NCBI GenBank assembly: GCA_964416315.1
Contig: CAYQDR010000010.1
Span: 1 to 64,000 of the forward strand
Length of the DNA: 64,000 nt
DNA from: CAYQDR01 sp964416315
GTDB taxonomy: Bacteria > Methylomirabilota > Methylomirabilia > Rokubacteriales > DASRDR01
Direction: 5' to 3'
The notes under the pieces were generated by a model that was not told the DNA's origin, made no database searches, and saw only the letters and a program-made list of their open reading frames with translations. Positions 51,829 through 59,658 of the stretch are shown here, piece after piece. Position numbers and translations under genes: made by a program. Each line of letters starts with the position of its first letter. Positions within the stretch are counted from its first letter, which is position 1.

Positions 51829-52386
51829 GTGCGGGTGATCGGCGGAGCGGAGCGCGGCCGGCGCCTGCGGGCGCCCCGCGGGCTCCGGACGCGGCCGACG
51901 GCGGACCGCGTCCGCGAGGCGCTGTTCGACATCCTGGGGCCGGCGATCCGCGGGAAGCGGGTGCTCGATCTGTTCGCGGGGACGGGCGCCGTCGGGATCG
52001 AGGCGCTTTCCCGCGGCGCGGCGCGCGCGGTCTTCGTCGAGCGCGACCGCGAGGCCCTCCGGGCGCTCCGGGCGAACCTCGCCGCGCTCGGTCTCGACCG
52101 AGCCCGGGCCCGCGTGGTTGCGGGGAACGCGCTGGCGGCGCTCCGGGCGCTCGCCCGCAGCGAGGGCCCGTTCGACCTCGTCTTCGTCGACCCGCCCTAC
52201 GCGGGGGACCTCGCCGCGCGGGCGGTCGCCGCGCTGGCCGGGGGCACGCTGCTCGCGGCGGGGGCGCGGGTCGTCGTCCAGCACTCCACCAAAGCGGCCC
52301 TGCCGGCTTCGGCGGGCGCGCTCCGGGCGGACGAGACGCGCCGTTTCGGCGAGAGCGCCTTGACTTTCTTTCGCGCCGAAGGGTAG
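51829..52386 (+). CDS. rsmD: 16S rRNA m2G966 methyltransferase RsmD
   Basis: A 185-residue Rossmann-fold enzyme. N-terminus RVIGGAERGRRLRAPRGLRTRPTADRVREALFDIL, SAM site VLDLFAGTGAVGIEALSRGA, and catalytic motif DLVFVDPPYAGD (DPPY). GTG start at 51829; the open frame upstream runs in repeat C. Co-located with coaD as in many bacteria. Confidence 0.93.
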   Translation: MRVIGGAERGRRLRAPRGLRTRPTADRVREALFDILGPAIRGKRVLDLFAGTGAVGIEALSRGAARAVFVERDREALRALRANLAALGLDRARARVVAGNALAALRALARSEGPFDLVFVDPPYAGDLAARAVAALAGGTLLAAGARVVVQHSTKAALPASAGALRADETRRFGESALTFFRAEG

Positions 52387-52462
52387 ACTCCGACCCGCAA
52401 CAGGCGTGAACGCCGTGCCCCTGACCTCCCGCCGGTCTCCCGCGTAAGAGCGCGCCGCCGTC

Positions 52463-52951
52463 GTGGCGACCCGCGCCGTCTACCCCGGTTCGTTCGACCC
52501 CCTGACGAACGGCCATCTCGACCTGATCGAGCGGAGCCTCCGCATCTTCGACGAGCTCATCGTCGCGGTCGTCACCAATCCGGCGAAGACGGCCCTGTTC
52601 ACGGAAGCGGAGCGGGTGGAGATGATCCGGGAGGCGACCCGGCATCTCCGGGGGATCCAGGTGCAGGTCTTCGAGGGCCTCCTCGTGGACTTCGTCGCGC
52701 GCGCCGGCGCGCGCGCGGTCATCCGCGGGCTCCGGGCGGTCTCCGACTTCGAGTACGAGTTCCAGATGGCCCTCATGAATCGGAAGCTCCAGGAGCGGAT
52801 CGAGACCGTGTTCCTCATGCCCCACGAGGCCTACACGTACATCTCTTCGCGCCTCATCAAGGAGGTCGCGGGATACGGGGGGACGGTGACGGGCCTCGTC
52901 CCCCCGAACGTCGAGAAGCTGCTGATCGAGAAGTTCTCCCGGAAGCGATGA
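52463..52951 (+). CDS. coaD: Phosphopantetheine adenylyltransferase
   Basis: A 162-residue enzyme of CoA synthesis: ATP + 4'-phosphopantetheine to dephospho-CoA. Motifs: AVYPGSFDPLTNGHLDLIERS (TNGH form of HxGH), RGLRAVSDFEYEFQMALMNRKL, and the SSRLIKEVA C-terminal motif. GTG start. Confidence 0.96.
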   Translation: MATRAVYPGSFDPLTNGHLDLIERSLRIFDELIVAVVTNPAKTALFTEAERVEMIREATRHLRGIQVQVFEGLLVDFVARAGARAVIRGLRAVSDFEYEFQMALMNRKLQERIETVFLMPHEAYTYISSRLIKEVAGYGGTVTGLVPPNVEKLLIEKFSRKR

Positions 52952-52979
52952 TCCCGGGACGATCCCCGTCGCAGCTCCA

Positions 52980-54737
52980 GTGAGCCGGGTCCGCGCGCTC
53001 GTCGACGCCCTCGCCTCGGTCGCCGCGCGTTTCGACCGGACGGCCTCTGCCACGAAGCTCCGCCTCCTCGCCGAGCTCGAGACGCTGGAGATCCGGCGGC
53101 CCGCGCCGCTGCTCCGCCTCCACGAGACGCTCTGCTTCCTGCAGGCCTACCCGGGCGACGCGGCGGTGCTCGCGCGCGTGGAGCGCGCCCTCGGAGGATT
53201 CCCGGGCCGGGTCCGCCGGCTGGGCGCCGCGGCGCGCGCGGCACTCCGCGATTCGGGCGTGGTCGGGACGACCCTCGTCTACCCGTTCGGCCTCCCGATG
53301 GCGCGCTGGCTCGTCGCGCGCTACGGCCGGGACACGGACGTGGACTGGCGCGGGTACCGGCAGGGAGCGCGGCTCGACGAGACGCTCGCGGTGCTCGTGA
53401 CCCACGCGGAGGACGACGCCTTCAGCGAGGGCGGGCTGGGGTGGCGCCGCTGGCTCGCCGTGGCCGGGGGCGGGCGGCGGCTCACCGACCTCCAGCTCCT
53501 CCTCGAGCTGTTCGGGGGCGCCGCCCTGCCGCGGGCCGCGCGCGACTGGCTCTTCGAGAGCCTCGAGCTCCCCATCCGGGTCCGGTTGCGCCGTCTGTCG
53601 GGCGCGCGCACGGGCGCCAGGCTGCCGTGGCCCCGCCCGGTCTTCCAGACCGGGGAGCTCCAGCGGGCGGCCGGCGTCCCCTTCCTCGCGGAGGTCCGGC
53701 GGCCGCTCCCGGCGCTCCGTCGGGCGCCCCGCCCGCTCGCGGAGTCCCTCATCGAATCCGCCCGGGTGGCGATGGCCACCCGGCTCCGGGAGCTCTACGC
53801 CTTCGCCGACCCGAACCCGGAGGATGTCCTCGTGGCGGACCCCGGGCGCGGCCTCCGCATCGCGCTCATCGGGCTCCCCCCGGAGCTCCGCCTCCCCCTC
53901 GAGGGCTACTACGCGTTCTTCGTCCTCAAGAACGGGGTGCCGGTCGGCTACGGCGGCGGCTGGTACCTCTTCGGGACGCTCGAGGTCGGCCTGAACGTCT
54001 TCGAGTCCTTCCGGCCCGGCGAGTCGACGTTCGTCTTCAGCCAGGTCCTCCGGGTCTACCGGCAGGCGCTCGGGATGCACACGGTCGTCGTGGATCCCTA
54101 CCAGATCGGCCACGACAACCCGGAGGCGCTCCGCTCGGGCGCGTTCTACTTCTACGACCGGCTCGGGTTCCGGCCGCGCGACCCGGCGGTGCGCCGGCTG
54201 TCGGAGGCCGAGCGGACGAAGATCGCGCGTGACCGCGGCTACCGCTCGCCGCTCCCGGTCCTCCGGCAGCTCGCGGGCTCGGAGATGGCGCTGACCCTCG
54301 GCCCGGCGCAGTCCGAGCGCCGTGTCCGGGCGAGCGAGGTCGCCGCCCTGGTCAGCGGGCTGATCGCGCGGGAGTTCGGCGGGGACCGCCGGGCCGCCTC
54401 GCGCGCGGCGGCGGCCCGGGTCGGCCGCACGCTCGGCGTCCCGGGCTGGCGCGAGTGGCGACCCGACGAGCGCCGGGCGTTCGCGCGCCTCTCCCTCGTC
54501 GCCACCCTGATCCCCGACCTCCACCGCTGGCGCGCCGCGGAGCGCCGTGCCCTCGCGCGGGTCTTCCGGGCCAAAGGGGGGCGGAGCGAGTTACCCTACA
54601 TCCGGCAGCTCGACCGGCACCGGCCGTTCCGGCGGAGCCTGGAGCGCCTGGTCGCGGCGGGCCGGGCGCATCCGCGGGGGCGGGCGCGTCTCCGGCCGGC
54701 CCACCGCGGAGAGGAGCGATTGACCCATGCTGGCTGA
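52980..54737 (+). CDS. Unknown 585-residue protein with acetyltransferase-like segment
   Basis: An Arg/Leu-rich soluble protein I do not recognise. The middle (about 300-395) has a GNAT-like run: LEGYYAFFVLKNGVPVGYGG, WYLFGTLEVGLNVFESFRPGES, QVLRVYRQALGMHTVVVDPYQIG, SGAFYFYDRLGFRPRD, with the last resembling the end of acyltransferase domains (FYxRLGF). The N-terminal part is helical. It overlaps the next aminotransferase by 11 nt. GTG start. Confidence 0.6.
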   Translation: MSRVRALVDALASVAARFDRTASATKLRLLAELETLEIRRPAPLLRLHETLCFLQAYPGDAAVLARVERALGGFPGRVRRLGAAARAALRDSGVVGTTLVYPFGLPMARWLVARYGRDTDVDWRGYRQGARLDETLAVLVTHAEDDAFSEGGLGWRRWLAVAGGGRRLTDLQLLLELFGGAALPRAARDWLFESLELPIRVRLRRLSGARTGARLPWPRPVFQTGELQRAAGVPFLAEVRRPLPALRRAPRPLAESLIESARVAMATRLRELYAFADPNPEDVLVADPGRGLRIALIGLPPELRLPLEGYYAFFVLKNGVPVGYGGGWYLFGTLEVGLNVFESFRPGESTFVFSQVLRVYRQALGMHTVVVDPYQIGHDNPEALRSGAFYFYDRLGFRPRDPAVRRLSEAERTKIARDRGYRSPLPVLRQLAGSEMALTLGPAQSERRVRASEVAALVSGLIAREFGGDRRAASRAAAARVGRTLGVPGWREWRPDERRAFARLSLVATLIPDLHRWRAAERRALARVFRAKGGRSELPYIRQLDRHRPFRRSLERLVAAGRAHPRGRARLRPAHRGEERLTHAG

Positions 54738-55917
54738 GCGTGCGCGGCGGATCCAGCCGTCGGCGACCCTGGCGATCACCGCCAAGGCCCGGGCGATGCG
54801 GGCCCAGGGGATCGACGTGGTCTCCTTCGGCGCGGGAGAGCCCGACTTCGACACGCCCGAGCGGATCAAGGCGGCCGCGATCCGGGCGCTCCGGGAGGGC
54901 CACACGAAGTACACCGAGGCCGGCGGCATCCCGGAGCTGCGCGCGGCGGTCTGCGCCAAGCTCAAGCGCGACAACGGCCTGGACTACGAGCCGGCCGAGG
55001 TCGTGGCCTCGGTCGGGGCGAAGCACACGCTCTACAACATCTGCGCGGTCCTGGTCGGTCCGGGCGACGAGGTGATCGTGCCCTCGCCCTACTGGGTGAG
55101 CTACACCGAGCAGGTGCGCCTCTGCGAGGGGAAGCCGGTCGTCGTGCCGACGGACGAAGGGCGCGGCTTCCAGCTCGACGTCGCCGCGCTGCGGGCGGCG
55201 GTGACCCCGCGCACGAAGCTCCTCATCCTGAACACGCCCAACAACCCCACGGGCGCCGTCTACCCGCGCGTGGACCTCGAGGCCGTCGCGGCGCTGGCCG
55301 TCGCGGGGGGCCTGTGGGTCGTCTCCGACGAGTGCTACGAGGCGCTCTCCTACGAGGGGCGCGTGCCCTCGATCGCCGCGCTCGGGCCCGAGATCAAGGC
55401 GCGGACGCTCGTCGTCAACACCTGCTCCAAGGCCTACGCGATGACGGGCTGGCGAATTGGGTACGCGGCCGGCCCGCGCGAGATCATCCGCGCGATAGGG
55501 GAGCTCCAGGGGCACTGCACCTCGAACCCCGCCTCGGTGGCCCAGTGGGCCGCCGTCGAGGCGCTCGGCGGGCCGCAGGACGAGGTCGCCAAGATGGCGG
55601 GCGAGTTCGACCGGCGGCGCCGCGTCATCGTCGAGGGGCTCAACCGCATCCCCGGCGTCCGCTGCGCGATGCCGCAGGGCGCCTTCTACGCCTTTCCGGA
55701 CGTCTCCGGGCTGTTCGGCCGGCGCTGGCGCGGCACGCCGCTCGCCCGCTCGGGGGACGTCGCCGCGTTCCTCCTCGAGGAGGCGCGGGTCGCCGTGGTG
55801 GCCGGGGCCGACTTCGGGTCGGACCGCCACATCCGCCTCTCCTACGCGTGCGGCCTCGAGGCGATCCGGGAGGGGCTCGCGCGGATCGGGACGGCCTGCG
55901 CCCGGCTCGAGGGCTGA
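54727..55917 (+). CDS. PLP-dependent aminotransferase, aspartate aminotransferase type
   Basis: A 396-residue fold-type I aminotransferase. PLP lysine in NTCSKAYAMTGWRIGY, substrate arginine near RLSYAC, NTPNNPTGAVY and SDECYEALSY. It resembles class I AspC/prephenate aminotransferases of the Thermus type. The upstream gene overlaps it; ATG 54727 has a GAGGAG site. Substrate is probably Asp or aromatic amino acids; not proven. Confidence 0.88.
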   Translation: MLAERARRIQPSATLAITAKARAMRAQGIDVVSFGAGEPDFDTPERIKAAAIRALREGHTKYTEAGGIPELRAAVCAKLKRDNGLDYEPAEVVASVGAKHTLYNICAVLVGPGDEVIVPSPYWVSYTEQVRLCEGKPVVVPTDEGRGFQLDVAALRAAVTPRTKLLILNTPNNPTGAVYPRVDLEAVAALAVAGGLWVVSDECYEALSYEGRVPSIAALGPEIKARTLVVNTCSKAYAMTGWRIGYAAGPREIIRAIGELQGHCTSNPASVAQWAAVEALGGPQDEVAKMAGEFDRRRRVIVEGLNRIPGVRCAMPQGAFYAFPDVSGLFGRRWRGTPLARSGDVAAFLLEEARVAVVAGADFGSDRHIRLSYACGLEAIREGLARIGTACARLEG

Positions 55918-55947
55918 GCGGCGGGGCCACGCCCGAGGCCGTGTGAG

Positions 55948-56973
55948 GTGCCGGTGACGACGGACCCGTCCTGGGGGGCCGCGGTCGCCCGCGCGGCCGA
56001 GGCGCGGGTGATCTTCGTGATCGGGGAGACGGACACCGGCAAGACCAGCTTCACGACCTTTCTCGCCGACACGCTGCTCCGGCAGGGACTCTCCGTGGGC
56101 GTGGTGGACGCGGACCTCGGGCAGTCCGACATCGGGCCGCCGACCACCATCGGGCTCGGCCGGCTGCGCCCGCCCGTCGCGCGGCTCGCCGACGCCGAGG
56201 TCGTCGGCCTCTACTTCGTCGGGTCCACCTCGCCGCAGGGTCACCTCCTCCCGACGGTCCTCGGGACGCGCCTGATGGTCGACAAGGCGCGCCGGCTCGG
56301 CTTCGACCGGGTGATCGTGGACACCTCGGGCCTCGTCCAGGGCGAGATGGGACGGCTCCTCAAGCAGCACAAGATCGACCTGGTGGACCCCGATCTCGTG
56401 CTCTGCCTCCAGCGCAACGGGGAGTGCGAGCACATCCTCCGGCCGTACCGGGGCGGGACGCGGCCGACGGTCGTCCGGCTCGCCTCCTCCGGGGCCACAC
56501 GCCGGCGCTCGCCGGAGGAGCGCCGGCAGCACCGCGAGCGGAGCCTCCAGGCGTACTTTGCGGGGGCGCGGCCGGTCTCGCTGGATCTCACGCGCGTGAT
56601 CGTCCGGCACCCGCCGCTCTACGCGGGTCAGCCGCTTCCACCGCGGCAGGTGGAGGAGCTGGCGGCCGTCCTCGACGACATGGTCCTCTGGGTGGAGCGG
56701 CGGGGGAACGAGCTGGTGCTCGTCACCCCGGATCCCCTCAAGGAGCCCCAGCTCCGCCTCCTCCAGCAGCGGCACGAGGAGCTGGGCGTCTCGAACTACT
56801 CCCTCGACGACTTCCAGGGCGTGCTCGCCGGGCTCGACGACGCCCGGCGGGAGACGCTCGGCCTCGGCATCGTCCGCTCGATCGACTTCGCGAAGCAGAC
56901 CCTGGTCGTCGAGACCCCGGTCCCCGATGCGGAGGTCGCGGCCGTGCGGCTCGGCCGCCACAAGCTGCGCTAG
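55948..56973 (+). CDS. Clp1/Grc3-like polynucleotide 5'-kinase family protein
   Basis: A 341-residue P-loop protein. Walker A GETDTGKTSF, then VGVVDADLGQSDIGPPTTIGLG and YFVGSTSPQGHLLP, and a lid-like arginine region RRRSPEERRQHRERSLQAYFAG. The order matches the Clp1/Nol9/Grc3 kinase core known from eukaryotic and archaeal RNA processing, which has bacterial relatives. RNA or DNA 5'-OH phosphorylation is the family's activity; the substrate here is unknown. GTG start, 30 nt after the aminotransferase. Confidence 0.7.
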   Translation: MPVTTDPSWGAAVARAAEARVIFVIGETDTGKTSFTTFLADTLLRQGLSVGVVDADLGQSDIGPPTTIGLGRLRPPVARLADAEVVGLYFVGSTSPQGHLLPTVLGTRLMVDKARRLGFDRVIVDTSGLVQGEMGRLLKQHKIDLVDPDLVLCLQRNGECEHILRPYRGGTRPTVVRLASSGATRRRSPEERRQHRERSLQAYFAGARPVSLDLTRVIVRHPPLYAGQPLPPRQVEELAAVLDDMVLWVERRGNELVLVTPDPLKEPQLRLLQQRHEELGVSNYSLDDFQGVLAGLDDARRETLGLGIVRSIDFAKQTLVVETPVPDAEVAAVRLGRHKLR

Positions 56974-57106
56974 TAGCTCGCCCGGAGGGGGGCTGCGTCC
57001 CCGTTCCGGAGAGGTCATGCCTGGCGGGCGCCGGCTGCGGGGTCGCGGCTGCGGGTCCCACCGGCGCCCGCGGTCGTGGCGGGTGGTGGGCGCGGGTCGC
57101 ATCTGC

Positions 57107-57112
57107 CATAAT
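57107..57112 (+). promoter_or_regulatory. -10-like box before an aminotransferase gene, leaderless arrangement
   Basis: CATAAT ends 6 nt before the ATG at 57119, with no ribosome site between. It repeats the arrangement at 26186 and 11506. Confidence 0.4.
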
Positions 57113-57118
57113 GCGGGC

Positions 57119-58366
57119 ATGCTGAGCCGCGAGAATCCGACGCTGGCGGCCGAGCTGGAGGCGCTCCGGTTCACCTGGGACGCGCGCCGCTTCAACCGGC
57201 GGGTGCACGAGGTCCCGCCGGTGATGCGCGCGGGCCCCGTCGAGCCCGGGGTCGTCTCGCTCGCCTTCGGTGCGCCCGCCCCCGACCTCTTTCCGGCCGC
57301 GGGTCTCCTCGAGGCGGCCCGGGAGGCGCTCACCGACGCGGACGCGTGCGCGGTGGCGCTCCAGTACGGCGCGGTAACCGGCAATCCCATCCTCCTGGCC
57401 GAGCTCGCGAAGAAGCTCGAGCGGGAGGAGGGCCGCCTCGTCGAGCCGGGGAGCCTCGCGATCACGAACGGGTCGTCGCAGGCGATCGCGCTCGCCGTCC
57501 AGGTCCTGGCGAACCCCGGCGACGTCGGCCTCGTCGAGGCGCCCACGTTCATGGGCACCCTCCGCCACATCCGGTTCCACGGCGTCACGACGGTGCCCGT
57601 GCCGCAGGGCCCCGAGGGGCTCGACCTCGAGGCGCTCGAGGCGGCGCTCGAGCGGCTCCACGCCGCGGGTACGCCGCCCCGGTTTCTCTACTGCATCCCG
57701 ACCTTCAACAACCCCACGGGCGTCACGATGCCGCTCGCGCGGCGCCGCGCCCTCCTCGACCTCGCGCTCCGCCACGACGTGCCGGTGATCGAGGACGACG
57801 CCTACGGCGACCTCCGCTACGAGGGCGACCCGGTGCCGACGCTCCACGCGCTGGACCGGCACGGCCTGGTCGTGCGGTTGGGGACCTTCTCGAAGATCGT
57901 GGCGCCGGGTGTGCGCCTGGGGTTCGTCCTCGGCGATCCCGCCCTCATCCAGCGGCTCCAGCCCTTCAAGGCCGAGGGCTCGACGAACGGCCTCGCCTCC
58001 CTCGTCGTCGGGACGTTCATGCGGAGCGGGCGCCTGGCCACGCACATCGAGGCGCTCCGGCGGGGCTACCGCGCCCGCCGCGAGGCGATGTACCGGGCAC
58101 TCGAGGCCGAGATGCCCGACGGGGTGAGCTGGACTCGGACCGCGGGCGGCTTCTTCGTCTGGCTCACGCTCAGCCCGCTCGCGGACATGAAGCGCGTGAT
58201 GGCCCGCGAGGCCGAGGAGCGGGTGCAGGCGATGCCCGGGACCGCGTGCTTCCCGGACGGCCAGGGGACCCACAACCTGCGCCTGGCCTTCAGCCTCCAG
58301 CCGCCCGAGCAGCTCGCCGAAGGCGTCCGGCGCCTCGCCCGCGCGATCCGCGCCGGCCTGGCGTAA
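57119..58366 (+). CDS. PLP-dependent aminotransferase, 2-aminoadipate (LysN/MocR-like) type
   Basis: A 415-residue aminotransferase. Features: VVSLAFGAPAPDLFPAAGL, ALQYGAVTGNPILLAELAKKL, ITNGSSQAIALAVQVLANPGD, IPTFNNPTGVTMPLARRRALLDLA, the PLP lysine in LGTFSKIVAPGVRLGF, and GGFFVWLTL. These place it with 2-aminoadipate and MocR-type aminotransferases lacking the DNA-binding domain. Substrate not determined. Confidence 0.88.
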   Translation: MLSRENPTLAAELEALRFTWDARRFNRRVHEVPPVMRAGPVEPGVVSLAFGAPAPDLFPAAGLLEAAREALTDADACAVALQYGAVTGNPILLAELAKKLEREEGRLVEPGSLAITNGSSQAIALAVQVLANPGDVGLVEAPTFMGTLRHIRFHGVTTVPVPQGPEGLDLEALEAALERLHAAGTPPRFLYCIPTFNNPTGVTMPLARRRALLDLALRHDVPVIEDDAYGDLRYEGDPVPTLHALDRHGLVVRLGTFSKIVAPGVRLGFVLGDPALIQRLQPFKAEGSTNGLASLVVGTFMRSGRLATHIEALRRGYRARREAMYRALEAEMPDGVSWTRTAGGFFVWLTLSPLADMKRVMAREAEERVQAMPGTACFPDGQGTHNLRLAFSLQPPEQLAEGVRRLARAIRAGLA

Positions 58367-58399
58367 CGGGCCAGGACGGGCGACCACCTTCCCACGGCC

Positions 58400-58434
58400 T
58401 TGACGGTGTTATCACGTTCTGGTAGCGTGATAAC
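58400..58434 (+). promoter_or_regulatory. Promoter and operator of the toxin-antitoxin pair
   Basis: TTGACG (58400-58405) and TAGCGT (58423-58428) are 17 nt apart. The perfect inverted repeat GTTATCACG/CGTGATAAC (58408-58416 and 58426-58434) covers the spacer and the -10. This is the usual autoregulation layout for RHH antitoxins. The ATG follows 3 nt later. Confidence 0.7.
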
Positions 58435-58437
58435 GCC

Positions 58438-58674
58438 ATGATCCGAACCCAGATTTCCCTCGATCCCGACGTGTATCGGGAGCTGAAAGCCCAGGCTAAG
58501 CGTCAGGGTATCTCCATCGCCGAGCTGATGCGCCGGGCAGCGGGGGAGGTGCTCGAGCATCCGAAGCGGCGCCGCGGGCGACCCTGGATGCGGTTCGCCG
58601 GGGCCGTCTCGTCCGGAGATCCGAACGCCAGCAGAACCGTAGACGCCGTGGTCTACAGGCGGCCCCGCCCGTGA
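58438..58674 (+). CDS. Ribbon-helix-helix antitoxin
   Basis: A 78-residue protein with an N-terminal RHH fold (MIRTQISLDPDVYRELKAQAKRQGISIAELMRRAAGEVL). The beta strand RTQISL would contact the operator; the C-terminal part should cover the toxin. It overlaps the PIN gene by 4 nt. Confidence 0.88.
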   Translation: MIRTQISLDPDVYRELKAQAKRQGISIAELMRRAAGEVLEHPKRRRGRPWMRFAGAVSSGDPNASRTVDAVVYRRPRP

Positions 58675-59084
58675 GGTCTGGCCGGGTCTTCCTCGACACG
58701 GGGATCTTCGTCGCCTTCCTCGACCGATCCGACCGCTATCATCGCGCCGCGGTGCGGCTCTTTTCGGAACCGCCGCGACGGTGGTTTTCCTCCCTCGTGG
58801 TCGTGTCGGAGACCTACGGGTGGTTCCTTCATCGCCTTGGGGAGGAGGCGGCTCGAACCTTTCGGGTTGCTCTTGGCGAGCTGCCCGGGCTGGAGCTCCT
58901 GCCGATCGACCAGGATCACCACCGGGACGTCGTCCGGAAGCTGGAGCGCCTCCGCGGACACAAGCTCACTTACGTGGACGCGTCCAGTCTGGTCTTTCTC
59001 GGGCGCCTCGGCATCGATGAGGTCTGGGGAACCGATCGGGACCTCAGCCTCGAGGGCACGCGCGTGGTCCCGGTCGGCCGGTAG
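58671..59084 (+). CDS. vapC: PIN-domain toxin, VapC type
   Basis: A 137-residue PIN ribonuclease. Acidic active-site residues are visible: Asp9 (VFLDTGIFVAFLD), Glu47 (VVSETYG), Asp103 (LTYVDASSL), and Asp122/Asp124 (WGTDRDLSL). Members cleave tRNA or rRNA when released from the antitoxin. GTG start overlaps the antitoxin stop. Confidence 0.9.
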   Translation: MRSGRVFLDTGIFVAFLDRSDRYHRAAVRLFSEPPRRWFSSLVVVSETYGWFLHRLGEEAARTFRVALGELPGLELLPIDQDHHRDVVRKLERLRGHKLTYVDASSLVFLGRLGIDEVWGTDRDLSLEGTRVVPVGR

Positions 59085-59658
59085 GAGCCGCGCATACGCG
59101 AGGGCACCGCGGCGAGGTCGGGATCGACCCAGTCCCGCGGGCCGAGGGTAGGCGTCGAACCGCCCTCTCCACGGCACCGGGGCCCCCGCCCACGTGCCTC
59201 CCTCCGGACAGCGCGCGCCGGCATCCGCGCGAAGATATCCGATCCTGAGGGGGGCCCTGGACGCCGTTCTGAGTGGCAACCGTCCGTGGCAACAAGCCCC
59301 GACCGCAAAGCCCCCGGACAGCGCTCGGACCCGCTTTGGAAGCGGTGGTGGCTCCAACGGGATTCGAACCCGTGTTTCAGCCTTGAGAGGGCCGTAACCC
59401 GCCCGAGGCGAATTCGCGGATCCGAACCCCCTCAAGACCCGCGAACGCCGCGCCGGACGCGGCCCTGAATGAAGTTGCGACTCGTTCGAGGAGAAAAAGG
59501 ACCGAACGCCCTCGAGCGCCCTGGAGCGCCCCCGAGCGCCCTTCGCAGCGGCAACGAAGTGGCAACGGCCTATCGCGCGTTCGCCGGGTCCCATCGGACG
59601 TCCGGCCCGGGCATCCCGCAACGGGCTCGGAGATGAGCCGGGCCGGTTCGAGCTCTGG
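59085..59658. other. Gene-free gap with att-like structure
   Basis: No convincing gene in this 574-bp stretch. It contains a pair of GTGGCAAC octamers (59273-59280 and 59286-59293), the 3' half of a tRNA-Glu gene on the - strand (59346-59394), four tandem 10-bp repeats (59503-59540) with consensus CTCGAGCGCC, and a second pair, GCGGCAAC/GTGGCAAC (59548-59555 and 59559-59566). The arrangement resembles an integrase attachment site. Confidence 0.55.
59346..59394 (-). other. tRNA-Glu(CUC) 3'-half fragment
   Basis: On the - strand the anticodon arm CGGCC-CTCTCAA-GGCTG (anticodon CTC), a 4-nt variable loop, the T arm ACGGG-TTCGAAT-CCCGT, the acceptor strand TGGAGCC, A and CCA are all present and pair correctly within each arm. 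No D arm and no 5' acceptor strand (GGCTCCA) is found upstream. It is a 3'-half copy, the usual content of an att site left by an integrative element. Confidence 0.65.

Noticed and set aside
48835..52284. Very long - strand open frame opposite recG and rsmD
   Set aside because: High G+C gives long antisense frames; the translation is Arg/Pro/Ala-rich low complexity and recG on the + strand is unmistakable.
54352..57588. Long - strand open frame of over 1000 codons opposite the aminotransferases and Clp1-like gene
   Set aside because: Antisense shadow of three recognisable + strand genes.
59346..59421. A full tRNA-Glu gene
   Set aside because: The 5' acceptor strand and D arm are absent over the expected 75 nt; only the 3' half is present.
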